Source: Terriglobales bacterium
GTDB lineage: Bacteria > Acidobacteriota > Terriglobia > Terriglobales > Acidobacteriaceae
NCBI GenBank assembly: GCA_035567895.1
Contig: DATMPC010000091.1
Span: forward strand, 1 to 64,000
Length of the DNA: 64,000 bases
Reading direction: 5' to 3'
Of this stretch, positions 8,563 through 17,828 are shown piece after piece (position 1 is the stretch's first letter; every line of letters starts with the position of its first letter). The notes below the pieces were generated by a model. That model was not told where the DNA came from. It searched no databases and saw nothing but the letters and a program-made list of their open reading frames with translations. Both the position numbers and the translations under genes were made by a program.

Positions 8563-9657
8563 ATGAAGTCTCAACAGCTGTCCGTTCGTGCAGTGAACCG
8601 CACTGGCGCATTTCTTCTTCTCTTCTTTTCGATGATCCTGACCCTGCCTGCGGTCTCACAAACTCAGAACCTGCCACCGCCAAAGAATCCCGACACGGGT
8701 CCGCAGACCAACAGCGACGATAACTCCGGTCCGACCATGCGCGATCGCACCAAACAGCAGGAAGATAATCCGGTCGAGACGCTGAAGGTCAACGTCGATG
8801 TTGTCAGCTTGCTTTTCAACGTGAAAGACAAAGGCGGCCATCTGCTGCCCAACCTGAACAAAGAAGAATTTCAGGTCGTCGAGGACGGCAAGCCGCAAAA
8901 CATAAAATATTTCAAAGCCGAATCGAATCTGCCTCTCACCATCGGCATCCTGCTCGATACCAGCTTCAGCCAGGACCGCGTGCTGCCTATAGAGAAGGAG
9001 GTTGGAGCCCAATTCCTGAAACGATTGCTGCGCAAGGAAGACGAGACGTTCCTGATTAGCTTCGACGTAAACGTTGATTTGCTGCACGATTTTACGAACG
9101 CGGAGAGTGACATTCGCAAGGGAATGGACGCAGCGAAGATTAACGGCGGAGGTGGGGTCGGTGGACTTCCCGGAATCGGACAGGGGCCCGTGCCGATTAG
9201 CAATCCAAAAGGCACGCTGCTATACGACGCTGTCTACCTGGCCGCACATGACAAACTCCGCAGCGAAGTTGGACGCAAGGCGCTCATCCTCCTGACCGAC
9301 GGAGAAGATCAGGGCAGCCAACTCAAGCTGCCGGACGCACTGGAAGCCGCGCAGAAGGCGGACGCTATCGTCTATGTCCTGCTCATCAGCGACAGCGGCA
9401 TCGCAGCAGGAACCGGCCCCGGTTTGATGAGGAAGCTATGCGAAGAAACTGGCGGACGTGTGATTAATGTCGGCAACAATCGTGACAAGCTGGAGAAGGC
9501 CTTCGACCAGGTCTCAACCGAGCTGCGCAGCCAGTACAGCCTTGGCTACACGCCAACCAACGGCAAACACGACGGCACATTTCGCAAGGTAGAGATCAAG
9601 ACCAAGGAAGGCTACAAAGTCCAGACGCGCAAGGGATACTACGCGGCTGCGAGCTAG
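8563..9657 (+). CDS. VWFA-related acidobacterial exported protein (2)
   Basis: A 364-residue protein with a signal peptide (cleavage near PAVSQ), a short Pro/Asp-rich linker, then the paired beta-domain and VWA domain of this family. The MIDAS motif DTSFS is intact near residue 134 and is followed by LLTDGED near 245. The C-terminus has LRSQYSLGYTPTNG and ends in TRKGYYAAAS. Family members are expected to bind a divalent cation and a protein ligand outside the inner membrane. A Gly-rich loop (about 200-210) sits inside the VWA fold. It is transcribed away from VWFA 1 and converges with VWFA 3. Confidence 0.88.
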   Translation: MKSQQLSVRAVNRTGAFLLLFFSMILTLPAVSQTQNLPPPKNPDTGPQTNSDDNSGPTMRDRTKQQEDNPVETLKVNVDVVSLLFNVKDKGGHLLPNLNKEEFQVVEDGKPQNIKYFKAESNLPLTIGILLDTSFSQDRVLPIEKEVGAQFLKRLLRKEDETFLISFDVNVDLLHDFTNAESDIRKGMDAAKINGGGGVGGLPGIGQGPVPISNPKGTLLYDAVYLAAHDKLRSEVGRKALILLTDGEDQGSQLKLPDALEAAQKADAIVYVLLISDSGIAAGTGPGLMRKLCEETGGRVINVGNNRDKLEKAFDQVSTELRSQYSLGYTPTNGKHDGTFRKVEIKTKEGYKVQTRKGYYAAAS

Positions 9658-9671
9658 ACAGCTTCCGTTCC

Positions 9672-9700
9672 GTGGCACAGCCGCCCTCGGCTGTGGCTCC
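9672..9700. repeat. Short palindromic repeat, family P2
   Basis: CACAGCCG (9676-9683), CCCT loop and CGGCTGTG (9688-9695) form a perfect stem. A second hairpin GGCTTTGGC/GCCAAAGCC at 9831-9853 lies in the same gap. The gap 9658-9882 separates convergent genes and holds no supported coding sequence. Other P2 copies: 18911, 30489, 41821 and 62715. Confidence 0.7.
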
Positions 9701-9882
9701 GCCCAAGCTAGTATTGCTGGCGTAGGTGTGGCTAGGAATGAGCGCTCCTCCTTTTCTACTGGTGGCTTCGCTACGGAGAGCGGTAATTCGGTGGTCGGGG
9801 AAGTAAAGCGACGCCGGCCTACCCCGTCTTGGCTTTGGCCAGGAGCCAAAGCCGGGGGTGGCTGTGCCCCAAAGCTGCGTCC

Positions 9883-11088
9883 CTACTGGGCACCAACTGC
9901 AGCCGCGGCCCTCTCAGCTCGCGGCGCAAAGTAGCCCTTACGGCTGCGAACCCTATACTTCTTGTTCACAGCTTCGATATCGATACTGCGATACTTTCCG
10001 TCCGCGCTGAAATCAGCAGGCTTGTAGGAAACGGCGTATTGGCTTCGCAGCTCTTCCTGAATTTGCGAGAAAGCGTCGGAAACTTCTTCGATCTTGAATG
10101 GGAAGAACGCTCGTCCGCCCGTAGCGCTGGCGATGGCCTCGAGAATCTTGTCACCCCGGCTCTTGGTCCCACTCACATTCGTGCTGATCGTGTACACAAT
10201 TACTTCCGCCCGCTGCGCCTCTTCAATGGCATCGTCGCGCGTCACTCGACTTTGATTGTCTTCACCGTCGGATAGCAGAATAATTGCTCGACGCAACGCT
10301 CCTCGAGTGCTCTGTGTCTTAACCAGCTTGTCGTGACAGGCTCCGTACACCGCGTCGTACAAAGCAGTGCCTCCGCCCGGACGCAGCATGCGGACGCCAG
10401 CGGCAAGCTTCTCCGGGTTGTTAGTGAAGTCCTGTGTAATCTCAGGCGTTGTGTCGAACCCAATTACAAATGCCTGATCACGATCCGGGTGAACAATCTG
10501 GTTCAGGAACTCGATCGCCGCCTGTTGCTCAAAGCGGAAGCGATCGCGAATGGAGTTGCTCGCATCCACCAGCAGCCCTACACGCAGTGGAAGATTTGTC
10601 TCCGAAGCGAAATTGCGAACGTTGGCAGGCGGCTTGTTGTTGTCGAGAATGCGAAAATCCGCTGCCTTAAGGTCCTTCACGTAACGGTTGTGTTTGTCGG
10701 TAACCGTGAATACTACGTTTACTTCGTTAACCGGGACCACGATATTGAAGGGCTTGTCCTGGCTACCTTCAGCTTCGTTCTTTGAGGGAGCGGGAGGTGC
10801 TTGCGCTTGAGCAGCCTGTTCCGGTTGCGAGGCGGTGTTCGTCGGCTGAACCGGTTTCGGCCTCATTTTAGGATCGAGCGTTTCCAGCACCGGCTGCTGT
10901 GGCTTGGCATCTTCGACCTTGGGCTCCGGTGCCTTAGTCTGCTGCTGTGGAGGCTCTGGAGGCGGAGCTGGCGGGCGTTGTTGCTCCAGAGTTGCTGAAG
11001 GCGCTGAAGGTAAACTGGCGCCATCTTGGGCGGAGACAGTAAGCGTGAAGGCTAAAGGCGCGATCCAGGCTAAACGAAAGACTCGCAT
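9883..11088 (-). CDS. VWFA-related acidobacterial exported protein (3)
   Basis: A 401-residue exported protein. ATG 11088 gives a standard signal peptide (MRVFRLAW to VSAQ); ATG 11100 adds four residues. A long Pro/Gln/Ala/Glu-rich linker (about 30-115) precedes the family beta-domain (INEVNVVFTVTD-like) and a VWA domain with intact MIDAS DASNS near 170 and LLSDGEDNQSR near 275. The C-terminus is LRSQYAVSYKPADF and RSRKGYFAPRAE. It is the most conventional of the three copies. The three share the order signal, disordered linker, beta-domain, VWA and GYY-type tail, and probably arose by duplication. It converges with VWFA 2 across a repeat-filled gap. Confidence 0.88.
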   Translation of the reverse strand: MRVFRLAWIAPLAFTLTVSAQDGASLPSAPSATLEQQRPPAPPPEPPQQQTKAPEPKVEDAKPQQPVLETLDPKMRPKPVQPTNTASQPEQAAQAQAPPAPSKNEAEGSQDKPFNIVVPVNEVNVVFTVTDKHNRYVKDLKAADFRILDNNKPPANVRNFASETNLPLRVGLLVDASNSIRDRFRFEQQAAIEFLNQIVHPDRDQAFVIGFDTTPEITQDFTNNPEKLAAGVRMLRPGGGTALYDAVYGACHDKLVKTQSTRGALRRAIILLSDGEDNQSRVTRDDAIEEAQRAEVIVYTISTNVSGTKSRGDKILEAIASATGGRAFFPFKIEEVSDAFSQIQEELRSQYAVSYKPADFSADGKYRSIDIEAVNKKYRVRSRKGYFAPRAERAAAAVGAQ

Positions 11089-11187
11089 GGGAAACACCAT
11101 TATATCTGCGTGCAACACACTGATTCACTCTTGCACAGTGCAAGTCACCTGCCAACAGTAATCTGATCCGCTACTGCCTACGAGGGG

Positions 11188-12201
11188 TTACAACTCCAGC
11201 TTTTTGAGGAAGTTCTGAAGCTCATCCGGAAGGGGGCGCTCGAAATGCAGGTGCTCATGTGCGATCGGATGTATGAACTCCAGCCTGGTGGCATGGAGAA
11301 AATTCCGACCCAAAGAAAGTTGCTCGACTTTGGTTGGATTTTCGCGTTTGCCGCGGCGAGACGGAGCATCCACCTGCAGTATTCGCGGCGCTCCGTATAA
11401 GGTGTCTCCCACAACTGGATGGCGCAAAGATGAGAGATGGACTCGAATCTGGTGGGTGCGGCCGGTTTCTATATCCACGTCCAGCAGGGCAAACTTGCCA
11501 TAGGCTGTCTCCAGTCTGCGGCGAACGACAAAATGAGAGACTGCTGTTCTACCACCCTCGCGGCGGGTGGTCATTCGGGTTGGGCGCAAACGGTCGCGAC
11601 TGATTTCGGCAGCAATGGTTCCCTGCTCCGCTGGCCAGCCACTCACCAATGCGATGTATCTCTTCTTCACTTGACGAGAAGCAAACTGTGCGGCCAATTT
11701 GCGATGTGCTTCATCAGTCTTCGCCACAACCATCAGTCCACTGGTTTCCTTGTCGAGTCGATGGACGATCCCTGGCCGTGCCTCACCGCCAAGTTCACTC
11801 AAGTTTTGGAAGCGAAACAACAGGGCATTTACCAACGTCCCACGATTTCGCTCTTCGTCACCTGCTCCGGCATGGACGATCATTCCTGCTGGTTTGTTTA
11901 TTACGGCTAAGTATTCATCCTCGTAAACAACGTCGAGCGGAATGTCTTCTGCTGTGGCCTTCAGCGGCGGACGCTCTGCTTTCCCGCGGATTTCGATCAG
12001 TTCGTTGCCGCGCAGCTTCAGCGAAGGCCGGGCTATCGTGCCGTTCACCTGCACCTTATGTTGCTCGATCAATTCCTGAACACGTGCGCGACTGATGTTT
12101 GCCAGCGTGGCGGTCAGAAACTGATCGAGACGTCGCCCGGCGTCTTCAGGCGTAGCACGGAAGGTTTGGAGGGAGTCGGTCGTGCTTTGACCCGCGTCCA
12201 T
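11188..12201 (-). CDS. rluD: RluA/RluD family 23S rRNA pseudouridine synthase
   Basis: A 337-residue enzyme with an N-terminal S4 RNA-binding domain (RRLDQFL to VNGTIARPSLKL, about 15-75) and the RluA catalytic domain. The catalytic motif HRLDKETSGLMV near residue 150 carries the conserved Asp. Further family motifs are VINKPAGMIVHAG and GRTHQIRVHL. By family it isomerises uridines in helix 69 of 23S rRNA. The ATG at 12201 shares one base with the lgt stop codon (TGATG), so translation is likely coupled. The longer frame to 12261 would overlap lgt and is not preferred. A CCTCC just upstream is on the wrong strand to serve as a ribosome site. Confidence 0.88.
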   Translation of the reverse strand: MDAGQSTTDSLQTFRATPEDAGRRLDQFLTATLANISRARVQELIEQHKVQVNGTIARPSLKLRGNELIEIRGKAERPPLKATAEDIPLDVVYEDEYLAVINKPAGMIVHAGAGDEERNRGTLVNALLFRFQNLSELGGEARPGIVHRLDKETSGLMVVAKTDEAHRKLAAQFASRQVKKRYIALVSGWPAEQGTIAAEISRDRLRPTRMTTRREGGRTAVSHFVVRRRLETAYGKFALLDVDIETGRTHQIRVHLSSLRHPVVGDTLYGAPRILQVDAPSRRGKRENPTKVEQLSLGRNFLHATRLEFIHPIAHEHLHFERPLPDELQNFLKKLEL

Positions 12202-13010
12202 CAGGAGGTGGCCGCGAGCTGAGATCTGCGCGCGGCTTGCGGACGGGAGCATAGCACCCACATCACTCCGCCTCCGATGACCAGGATTAGCGCGATGAAT
12301 TGAGTCGCGCTCATGATCCCGCCAAACATCGATCCGCGATCGGGATCCGCTCGCAGAAACTCCAAGAAGTAGCGAGCAACACCGTAGAGAAAGAGGTATA
12401 CAGCCGAAATCTGCCCTTCAAAGCTGCGGTGTCGAAAGAGCCACAACAGCAGGAAAAAAATGAGTAGCTCAACAAGAAATTCGTAAATCTGCGTCGGATG
12501 GAGTCGCACGCCCAGTGGCGTGCCGGCCCATTTAGCTAATGGGTTCGTGAAGGTCACTCCCCATGGCAGATTCGTGGGCCTCCCAAAACAGCACCCAGCA
12601 GCGAAGCAGCCGAGGCGCCCAATAGCGTGTCCAATGGCAATCCCTGGAGCAAAGGAATCGGCGGTCTTGAGCTTCGGCAAGTGGTGCCGAACGGCATACC
12701 AGTAGCAGACGCCAATCGACAGCAGCAGGCCGCCCGAAAACACGCCTCCAGACTGAAGCGTGTCAAAGCTAAAAAGGTTTAATGGCAGATCTGGGTGCTC
12801 CTGCCACGTGGTGAACAGATACAACAGCTTCGACCCAACGATACCGGCGAGGATTGCGACCAGGCCCATGTTCCACATTGTGTCCACGTTAATGCCCTGA
12901 CGACGGGCGAGGTGAACTGTCACAAGGAGCCCGATGATCAAACCTGACGCAACGAGAACGCCGTATGTAGGAACGAAGAAATGTCCGATTTGGAAGAGAC
13001 GGGGATACAC
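12201..13010 (-). CDS. lgt: Prolipoprotein diacylglyceryl transferase
   Basis: A 269-residue polytopic inner-membrane enzyme. It transfers diacylglycerol from phosphatidylglycerol to the lipobox cysteine of prolipoproteins, the first step of lipoprotein maturation. Seven hydrophobic segments are visible. The Lgt signature HAIGRLGCFAAGCCFG lies near residue 130-145, with HPTQIYE near 185 and an FLRADPDRG motif near 220. Length is normal for the family. It precedes rluD in a two-gene overlapping unit. It may act on the lipoprotein-like LysM protein encoded at the start of the window (inference). Confidence 0.95.
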   Translation of the reverse strand: MYPRLFQIGHFFVPTYGVLVASGLIIGLLVTVHLARRQGINVDTMWNMGLVAILAGIVGSKLLYLFTTWQEHPDLPLNLFSFDTLQSGGVFSGGLLLSIGVCYWYAVRHHLPKLKTADSFAPGIAIGHAIGRLGCFAAGCCFGRPTNLPWGVTFTNPLAKWAGTPLGVRLHPTQIYEFLVELLIFFLLLWLFRHRSFEGQISAVYLFLYGVARYFLEFLRADPDRGSMFGGIMSATQFIALILVIGGGVMWVLCSRPQAARRSQLAATS

Positions 13011-13063
13011 GAAATTCAGCTGCCAGCTATTAGCTTAACCGGAATCATCGAACACACCTAAAT

Positions 13064-15748
13064 TCAAAGCTTCGGCTGGTTCACTGGTAAAGAGGCCAGG
13101 AACGCGTCATAGAGGGAAATAGTCTTCAGCTCGCGCCGCAACTGATCCTCCGAAGCCTTGCTTGTGACTTCGATCTGCATGGACTCGCCAGGCAGCAAGT
13201 CGACGTAGTTGTCGGAGAATTTGGCGTCCAAATCACCAAACGACAAATAAACGTCACGCGCGATCTGCGTAGACTGCAGCGTCACTTTGTAAGTATTTCC
13301 GGCGCCCTGGATGTCTGCCTTGATCTCAGGCTGCGGGAGGCGCACCTCTTTCATCTTTGCGAAGAAGTAAAGGTTGCGAGAAACCGGCTTGCCCGCGACT
13401 AAAAGTTGCGAATCGATGAAGACCTGCTCATGCTGGCGCTGTGCCAAAAGCTGTGTCACTGGCAAGCTGAGGTAGATGTCGCTGGTAAGCGGCTTTACCT
13501 GAATGTCCGCGGACTTCTCTTCCAGGACCTTGCCTGTGAGGTCCATCAGTCTCACGCGCAACTGCGCGGGCTGAACCTGCTGTTTATCCGACACAACGTA
13601 AATTTGCAGGGCACTGTTCTCTTCATTTGGACTCACCAAAAGGTCGTTGTAGAAGCGTCGCGCGTAGTACTGCAGCGCCTTCCAACGGCCGTAATAGTCG
13701 ATGCTGGACCACGAGGCCACCGGCCAGCAGTCGTTGAGCTGCCAGTAAAGCGAACCCATCGTGCGCGGTCGATTACGCCGGAAGTGTTCCGCTCCCATCT
13801 TGATCGCCTCCGCTTGCATCACCTGGCTGGCGTAGAGGAATGAAGCGAAGTCTTTCGGCTGGCCGAAGTAGCGCAGCAGATAATCGTAGATCCTTCCGTT
13901 GCCTCCCTTGTTCTTCTGATGCGACAGCATGACCGCGGAGCTGATGTCCCAATCCTCCGGCGTGCTGAACGATTTGATCGTGCTCATTTCGGGAAAGGAC
14001 TGGAAGCCGAACTCCGTCATGAAGCGGGGCACTTGCTGCTTGTAATTCTCAATCGGAGCCAACGCGTGCCACACTTGCCAGTAATGCATGTCGCCGATGC
14101 GCTGGGTATCGGGGTCGTCCTCGAAGTTGGCGCTGGGTGAACTCGGCCAGTAAGGCACTGACTCACCATATTCGACGACTACGTCGGGCAGCACACGGTT
14201 GAAGAGCACCATGTAGTCTTGCCAGACCTTTTCCGCGGTCTTTTGTCCGACCTCCGCTTTGAACTGTTGGCGATCACCCCAGTGCATCCACCCAGTCTCT
14301 ACTTCGTTGTTGCCGCACCAGATCACGATGCTGGGATGGTTACGCAGGCGCTTCACTTGATCGATAGCTTCGTGACGCACGTTGTCCAGAAACTCAGCAT
14401 TCCCGGGATGCATGTCGCCGCCGAACATGAAGTCCTGCCAGATGATCAGCCCGAGTTCGTCGCAGATGTTGTAGAACTCGTCGCTCTCGTAAATCCCGCC
14501 TCCCCACTCGCGGATCATGTTCATGTTCGCGTCGCGGGCTGACTGCAGTATGTCTCGATAAGTCGCGGCCGTTACTCGCGACGGAAAACTGTCGAATGGA
14601 ATTACATCGGCCCCTTTTCCAAATACGGGAATGCCGTTGATTACGAACTCCATGCTGCGTCCCCAATGGTCGGGATCGCGGCGGAGCTGCAATGATCGCA
14701 ATCCTGTGCGGACCTTAGCTTGATCGACAGCGGCTCTCTTGACCGCCAGCGTTGCCGAGAACTCGTACAGAGACTGCGGGCCGTATCCGGTGGGAAACCA
14801 CCGCGCTGGCTTATCAATTTCAATCGGCACCGTCACTCGATTCAACCCGCGAACCAGCGTGACGCTCCTGTCAACCTTCTTTGCGGCTTTTCCTTCGGTC
14901 GGTGTGTAATTGATCGTGACCTTGGCCGAAGTGTTGGCGTCTGCTTCCACTTCGAGATTTGCCGCAATATTTGCCAGATCGGCGGTGATTTCGTTCTGCG
15001 CAATGTGCAGATCTCGGATCACGGCATCGTCCCAGCTTTCCAGCGCCACGGGCCGCCACACGCCCATCGTGACGAAGCGCGGCCCCCAATCCCAGCCGTA
15101 TTGATAAGGCGCCTTGCGCGTGTAGGGATCGGTACCGATTCCCTTCTCTACATCTGCATCGTGTACTGAGATCGAAGGCAGGTGGTACGGCATGCCCTGG
15201 ATTTGCTTCAGGACCTCATTGATGGGAGAGCGAAAGACAATTTGCAGAGTATTAGTTCCCTGCTTCAGATACGGCTTCGCATCAATGCGCCAGATGCGAA
15301 ACATGTTCTCGGCGCGCAACACTCCTTGCCCATTGAGAAATACCGTTGCATAGGTATCCAAGCCTTGAAAAACAAGCTCGATGTGCTTGCGCGCCAACGT
15401 GGCGCCGGAAACATCGAAGTTGGTTTGATATTGCCAGTCTTCCAAACCGATCCATTGAAGCTTCTTCTCGTTGTCGCGATAGAAAGGTTCCGGAATGATC
15501 TTGTTACGCAGCAAGTCCGTTTGGATGCAGCCAGGCACTTCCGCTGGCGTCCAGTCAGCCACCCGCTGCAACGTTGTCGAATCGACTTCAGGCTCAACGC
15601 CGGCAAAGTGATTTAGGGAGGCATCCGGCGCAAGACGAAACTGCCATCCGCGGTTCAGGTCGATAACTTGCTTCGGACTGGCGCCGAACGCGGTAGAGGA
15701 AATTGAGGCGAGGGCAAGCACGAGCGAAATAGTCGATTTCATCATCAT
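13064..15748 (-). CDS. Glycoside hydrolase family 2, beta-mannosidase-like
   Basis: An 894-residue exported enzyme with signal peptide (cleavage near TAFGA). A run of start codons exists (TTG 15751, ATG 15748, 15745, 15742); the first ATG is used. Domain order: GH2 sugar-binding jelly roll (about 30-210), immunoglobulin-like domain, TIM barrel (about 310-610), C-terminal beta domains. The acid/base glutamate is in WCGNNEVETGW and the nucleophile glutamate in FMTEFGFQSFPE. The pattern REWGGGIYE and LYWQLNDCWP is typical of beta-mannosidases rather than beta-galactosidases. It would release mannose from manno-oligosaccharides or N-glycans in the periplasm. Divergent from a sodium:solute symporter that may import the product. 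Confidence 0.88.
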   Translation of the reverse strand: MMMKSTISLVLALASISSTAFGASPKQVIDLNRGWQFRLAPDASLNHFAGVEPEVDSTTLQRVADWTPAEVPGCIQTDLLRNKIIPEPFYRDNEKKLQWIGLEDWQYQTNFDVSGATLARKHIELVFQGLDTYATVFLNGQGVLRAENMFRIWRIDAKPYLKQGTNTLQIVFRSPINEVLKQIQGMPYHLPSISVHDADVEKGIGTDPYTRKAPYQYGWDWGPRFVTMGVWRPVALESWDDAVIRDLHIAQNEITADLANIAANLEVEADANTSAKVTINYTPTEGKAAKKVDRSVTLVRGLNRVTVPIEIDKPARWFPTGYGPQSLYEFSATLAVKRAAVDQAKVRTGLRSLQLRRDPDHWGRSMEFVINGIPVFGKGADVIPFDSFPSRVTAATYRDILQSARDANMNMIREWGGGIYESDEFYNICDELGLIIWQDFMFGGDMHPGNAEFLDNVRHEAIDQVKRLRNHPSIVIWCGNNEVETGWMHWGDRQQFKAEVGQKTAEKVWQDYMVLFNRVLPDVVVEYGESVPYWPSSPSANFEDDPDTQRIGDMHYWQVWHALAPIENYKQQVPRFMTEFGFQSFPEMSTIKSFSTPEDWDISSAVMLSHQKNKGGNGRIYDYLLRYFGQPKDFASFLYASQVMQAEAIKMGAEHFRRNRPRTMGSLYWQLNDCWPVASWSSIDYYGRWKALQYYARRFYNDLLVSPNEENSALQIYVVSDKQQVQPAQLRVRLMDLTGKVLEEKSADIQVKPLTSDIYLSLPVTQLLAQRQHEQVFIDSQLLVAGKPVSRNLYFFAKMKEVRLPQPEIKADIQGAGNTYKVTLQSTQIARDVYLSFGDLDAKFSDNYVDLLPGESMQIEVTSKASEDQLRRELKTISLYDAFLASLPVNQPKL

Positions 15749-15878
15749 CAAGATCGCTACGGCGTGCGCATGATAACACCTCCATCGAAGCGGACAGGCA
15801 GTGGGGAACAGACTTCATAAATCGTTTTTCTCCAAGCTTTTGATTGCCTCGGGCTTCGTTCACGGCTAATCTTCCGGC

Positions 15879-17738
15879 ATGCAACTCACCTGGCTCGACT
15901 GGTCCGCGATCATTGGCTACCTGGGTATTACCGTCCTGATGGGCCTCTACTTCCGTGGACGCTCCGGTAGCAGCATGGAAGAGTATTTCGTTTCGGGCCG
16001 GTCGGTTTCCTGGTGGCTGGCGGGAACGTCAATGGTCGCAACCACGTTCTCCGCCGATACGCCGCTGCTCGTGACCGGCCTTGTATACACGCAAGGAATT
16101 GCCGGCAATTGGCTCTGGTGGTCGTTCCTGCTGTCAGGAATGATGACGGTCTTCCTCTTCGCTCGGCTGTGGCGGCGATCCGGATTGCTCACCGATGTGC
16201 AGTTTGCCGAGATGCGTTATTCAGGAAAACCTGCGGCGTTTCTTCGCGGGTTTCGCGCTATATACATCGGCCTCTTGATGAATTGCCTGATCCTCGGATG
16301 GGTAACAAAAGCGATGATCAGCATCGTCAGCGTCGTCATGGGCGTCAGCGAACATGCCGCGCTTGCAATCTGCATCTTCGTTATCGTTCCCTTCACCGGA
16401 CTTTACGTTGCAATTGGGGGATTGTGGGGCGTCCTCTGGACCGATCTGTTCCAATTTGTTCTCAAAATGGGAGTGGTGATCGCGGTTGCATATTACGGAA
16501 TCAGCGCCGCAGGAGGCCTGCACGAGTTGCTGCGAAAGCTTCAGATTGCGCAGCCGCCGGTTCCAACAACTGCACACGGAAACCCACTGAAACTGTTTCC
16601 TGATTTCTCCAGCGGCCTCACGGCTGAGGCCTGGTGGACTCTTCCCGTAATCACTTTGCTGGTCTTTCTCGGATTGCAGTGGTGGGCATTCTGGTATCCC
16701 GGCGCCGAACCGGGCGGTGGCGGATACATCGCTCAGCGCATCTTCAGCGCAAAAACTGAGAAACAGGGATTGCTCTCTGTGCTGTGGTTCAACATTGCCC
16801 ACTACGCACTTCGCCCCTGGCCTTGGATTTTGGTTGGCCTCGTTGCGATCGTTCTCTATCCAAATCTGGACGGTTCCGCGCCAGGCCGTCATCCCGAAGA
16901 CGGCTACATGCTGGTGCTCACGCAACACTTGCCTGCATCACTGCGAGGTCTGGCAATTGCAGGGTTCTTGGCTGCGTTCATGTCCACGATCGCCACCCAG
17001 CTCAATTGGGGCGCGTCGTACCTGGTCGCCGACTTTTACAAACGCTTCATCAAACCAGAAGGAACACAGAAGCATTACGTCCGAGCCTCACGCGTAGTGA
17101 CTGTATTTCTCGTAATCTGCGCAGCGCTTGTAGCCGCACAGCTAGCCTCAATTCAGTCCGGATGGCAGTGGGTGCTGGAGCTCAGTGCTGGCACGGGAGC
17201 CGTTTACTTGCTGCGCTGGTACTGGTGGCGGATCAACGCCTGGAGCGAGATCACGGCGATGATCGTAGCGCTCGTCACTTCGCTCACACTGCGCCTCACA
17301 CATCCCTTTACGGGAAATGCCGCGGTGGAGTTTGCCAAGAGTGCAAGCGTAACGACAGCGGTCACAACCGTCGCGTGGTTGATCGCCACTTTCATGACGA
17401 AACCAGTTAGCCAGGAAGTTCTAGTGAGCTTCTATCATCACGTTCGTCCCGACGTCCGCGGATGGAAGCCGGTTGCCGCGATCGTAAAAGACGTGAAGCC
17501 CACGCGCGACCTAGGACGCAATCTTGCACTATGGCTTCTCGGCTGCGCCATGGTTTACTCGTTCCTCTTCGGAGCGGGATACGCGATCCTTGGTCATCCA
17601 ACACGGGGAACTACTCTGCTGGTGATCGGGATTGCCTGTCTGATGATTCTGCTGAAGCAGCTGCGCTCATTCGTCGAAGAACCCGAGCACACGACGCGAA
17701 AGCCAGGTACGGAGACGGCCGCGTTCATCGGCCATTGA
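15879..17738 (+). CDS. Sodium:solute symporter (SSS family)
   Basis: A 619-residue membrane protein with about 13-14 helices. The N-terminus (DWSAIIGYLGITVLMGLYF, then a gating loop SMEEYFVSGRSVSWW) is typical of SSS transporters, which couple substrate uptake to sodium. A family pattern FLAAFMSTIATQLNWGASYLVADFY is present near residue 370-395. The C-terminal part is extended, with a soluble stretch (PDVRGWKPVAAIV) before the last helices. Substrate is not determined by sequence; the divergent GH2 gene 130 bases away suggests a sugar. The intergenic region 15749-15878 must hold both promoters. Confidence 0.88.
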   Translation: MQLTWLDWSAIIGYLGITVLMGLYFRGRSGSSMEEYFVSGRSVSWWLAGTSMVATTFSADTPLLVTGLVYTQGIAGNWLWWSFLLSGMMTVFLFARLWRRSGLLTDVQFAEMRYSGKPAAFLRGFRAIYIGLLMNCLILGWVTKAMISIVSVVMGVSEHAALAICIFVIVPFTGLYVAIGGLWGVLWTDLFQFVLKMGVVIAVAYYGISAAGGLHELLRKLQIAQPPVPTTAHGNPLKLFPDFSSGLTAEAWWTLPVITLLVFLGLQWWAFWYPGAEPGGGGYIAQRIFSAKTEKQGLLSVLWFNIAHYALRPWPWILVGLVAIVLYPNLDGSAPGRHPEDGYMLVLTQHLPASLRGLAIAGFLAAFMSTIATQLNWGASYLVADFYKRFIKPEGTQKHYVRASRVVTVFLVICAALVAAQLASIQSGWQWVLELSAGTGAVYLLRWYWWRINAWSEITAMIVALVTSLTLRLTHPFTGNAAVEFAKSASVTTAVTTVAWLIATFMTKPVSQEVLVSFYHHVRPDVRGWKPVAAIVKDVKPTRDLGRNLALWLLGCAMVYSFLFGAGYAILGHPTRGTTLLVIGIACLMILLKQLRSFVEEPEHTTRKPGTETAAFIGH

Positions 17739-17828
17739 GCTAAGACCGCTGGGTCTAGCACGCCGGAGCCGCGGCGTTGAGTTCAGATTTCTTGACGTAC
17801 GTGCCTGCAAGCGAGTCAGAATGGACTT

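Noticed and set aside
9728-9934. 68-codon plus-strand frame in the gap between two VWFA genes
   Set aside because: Runs through hairpin repeats and into the end of the opposite VWFA gene; composition not protein-like.
12195-12215. AGGAGG-like word at the lgt/rluD junction as ribosome site
   Set aside because: It is on the plus strand, while both genes are on the minus strand.
16221-16928. 235-codon minus-strand frame
   Set aside because: Antisense to the sodium symporter, Cys/His-rich low-quality composition without domain pattern.
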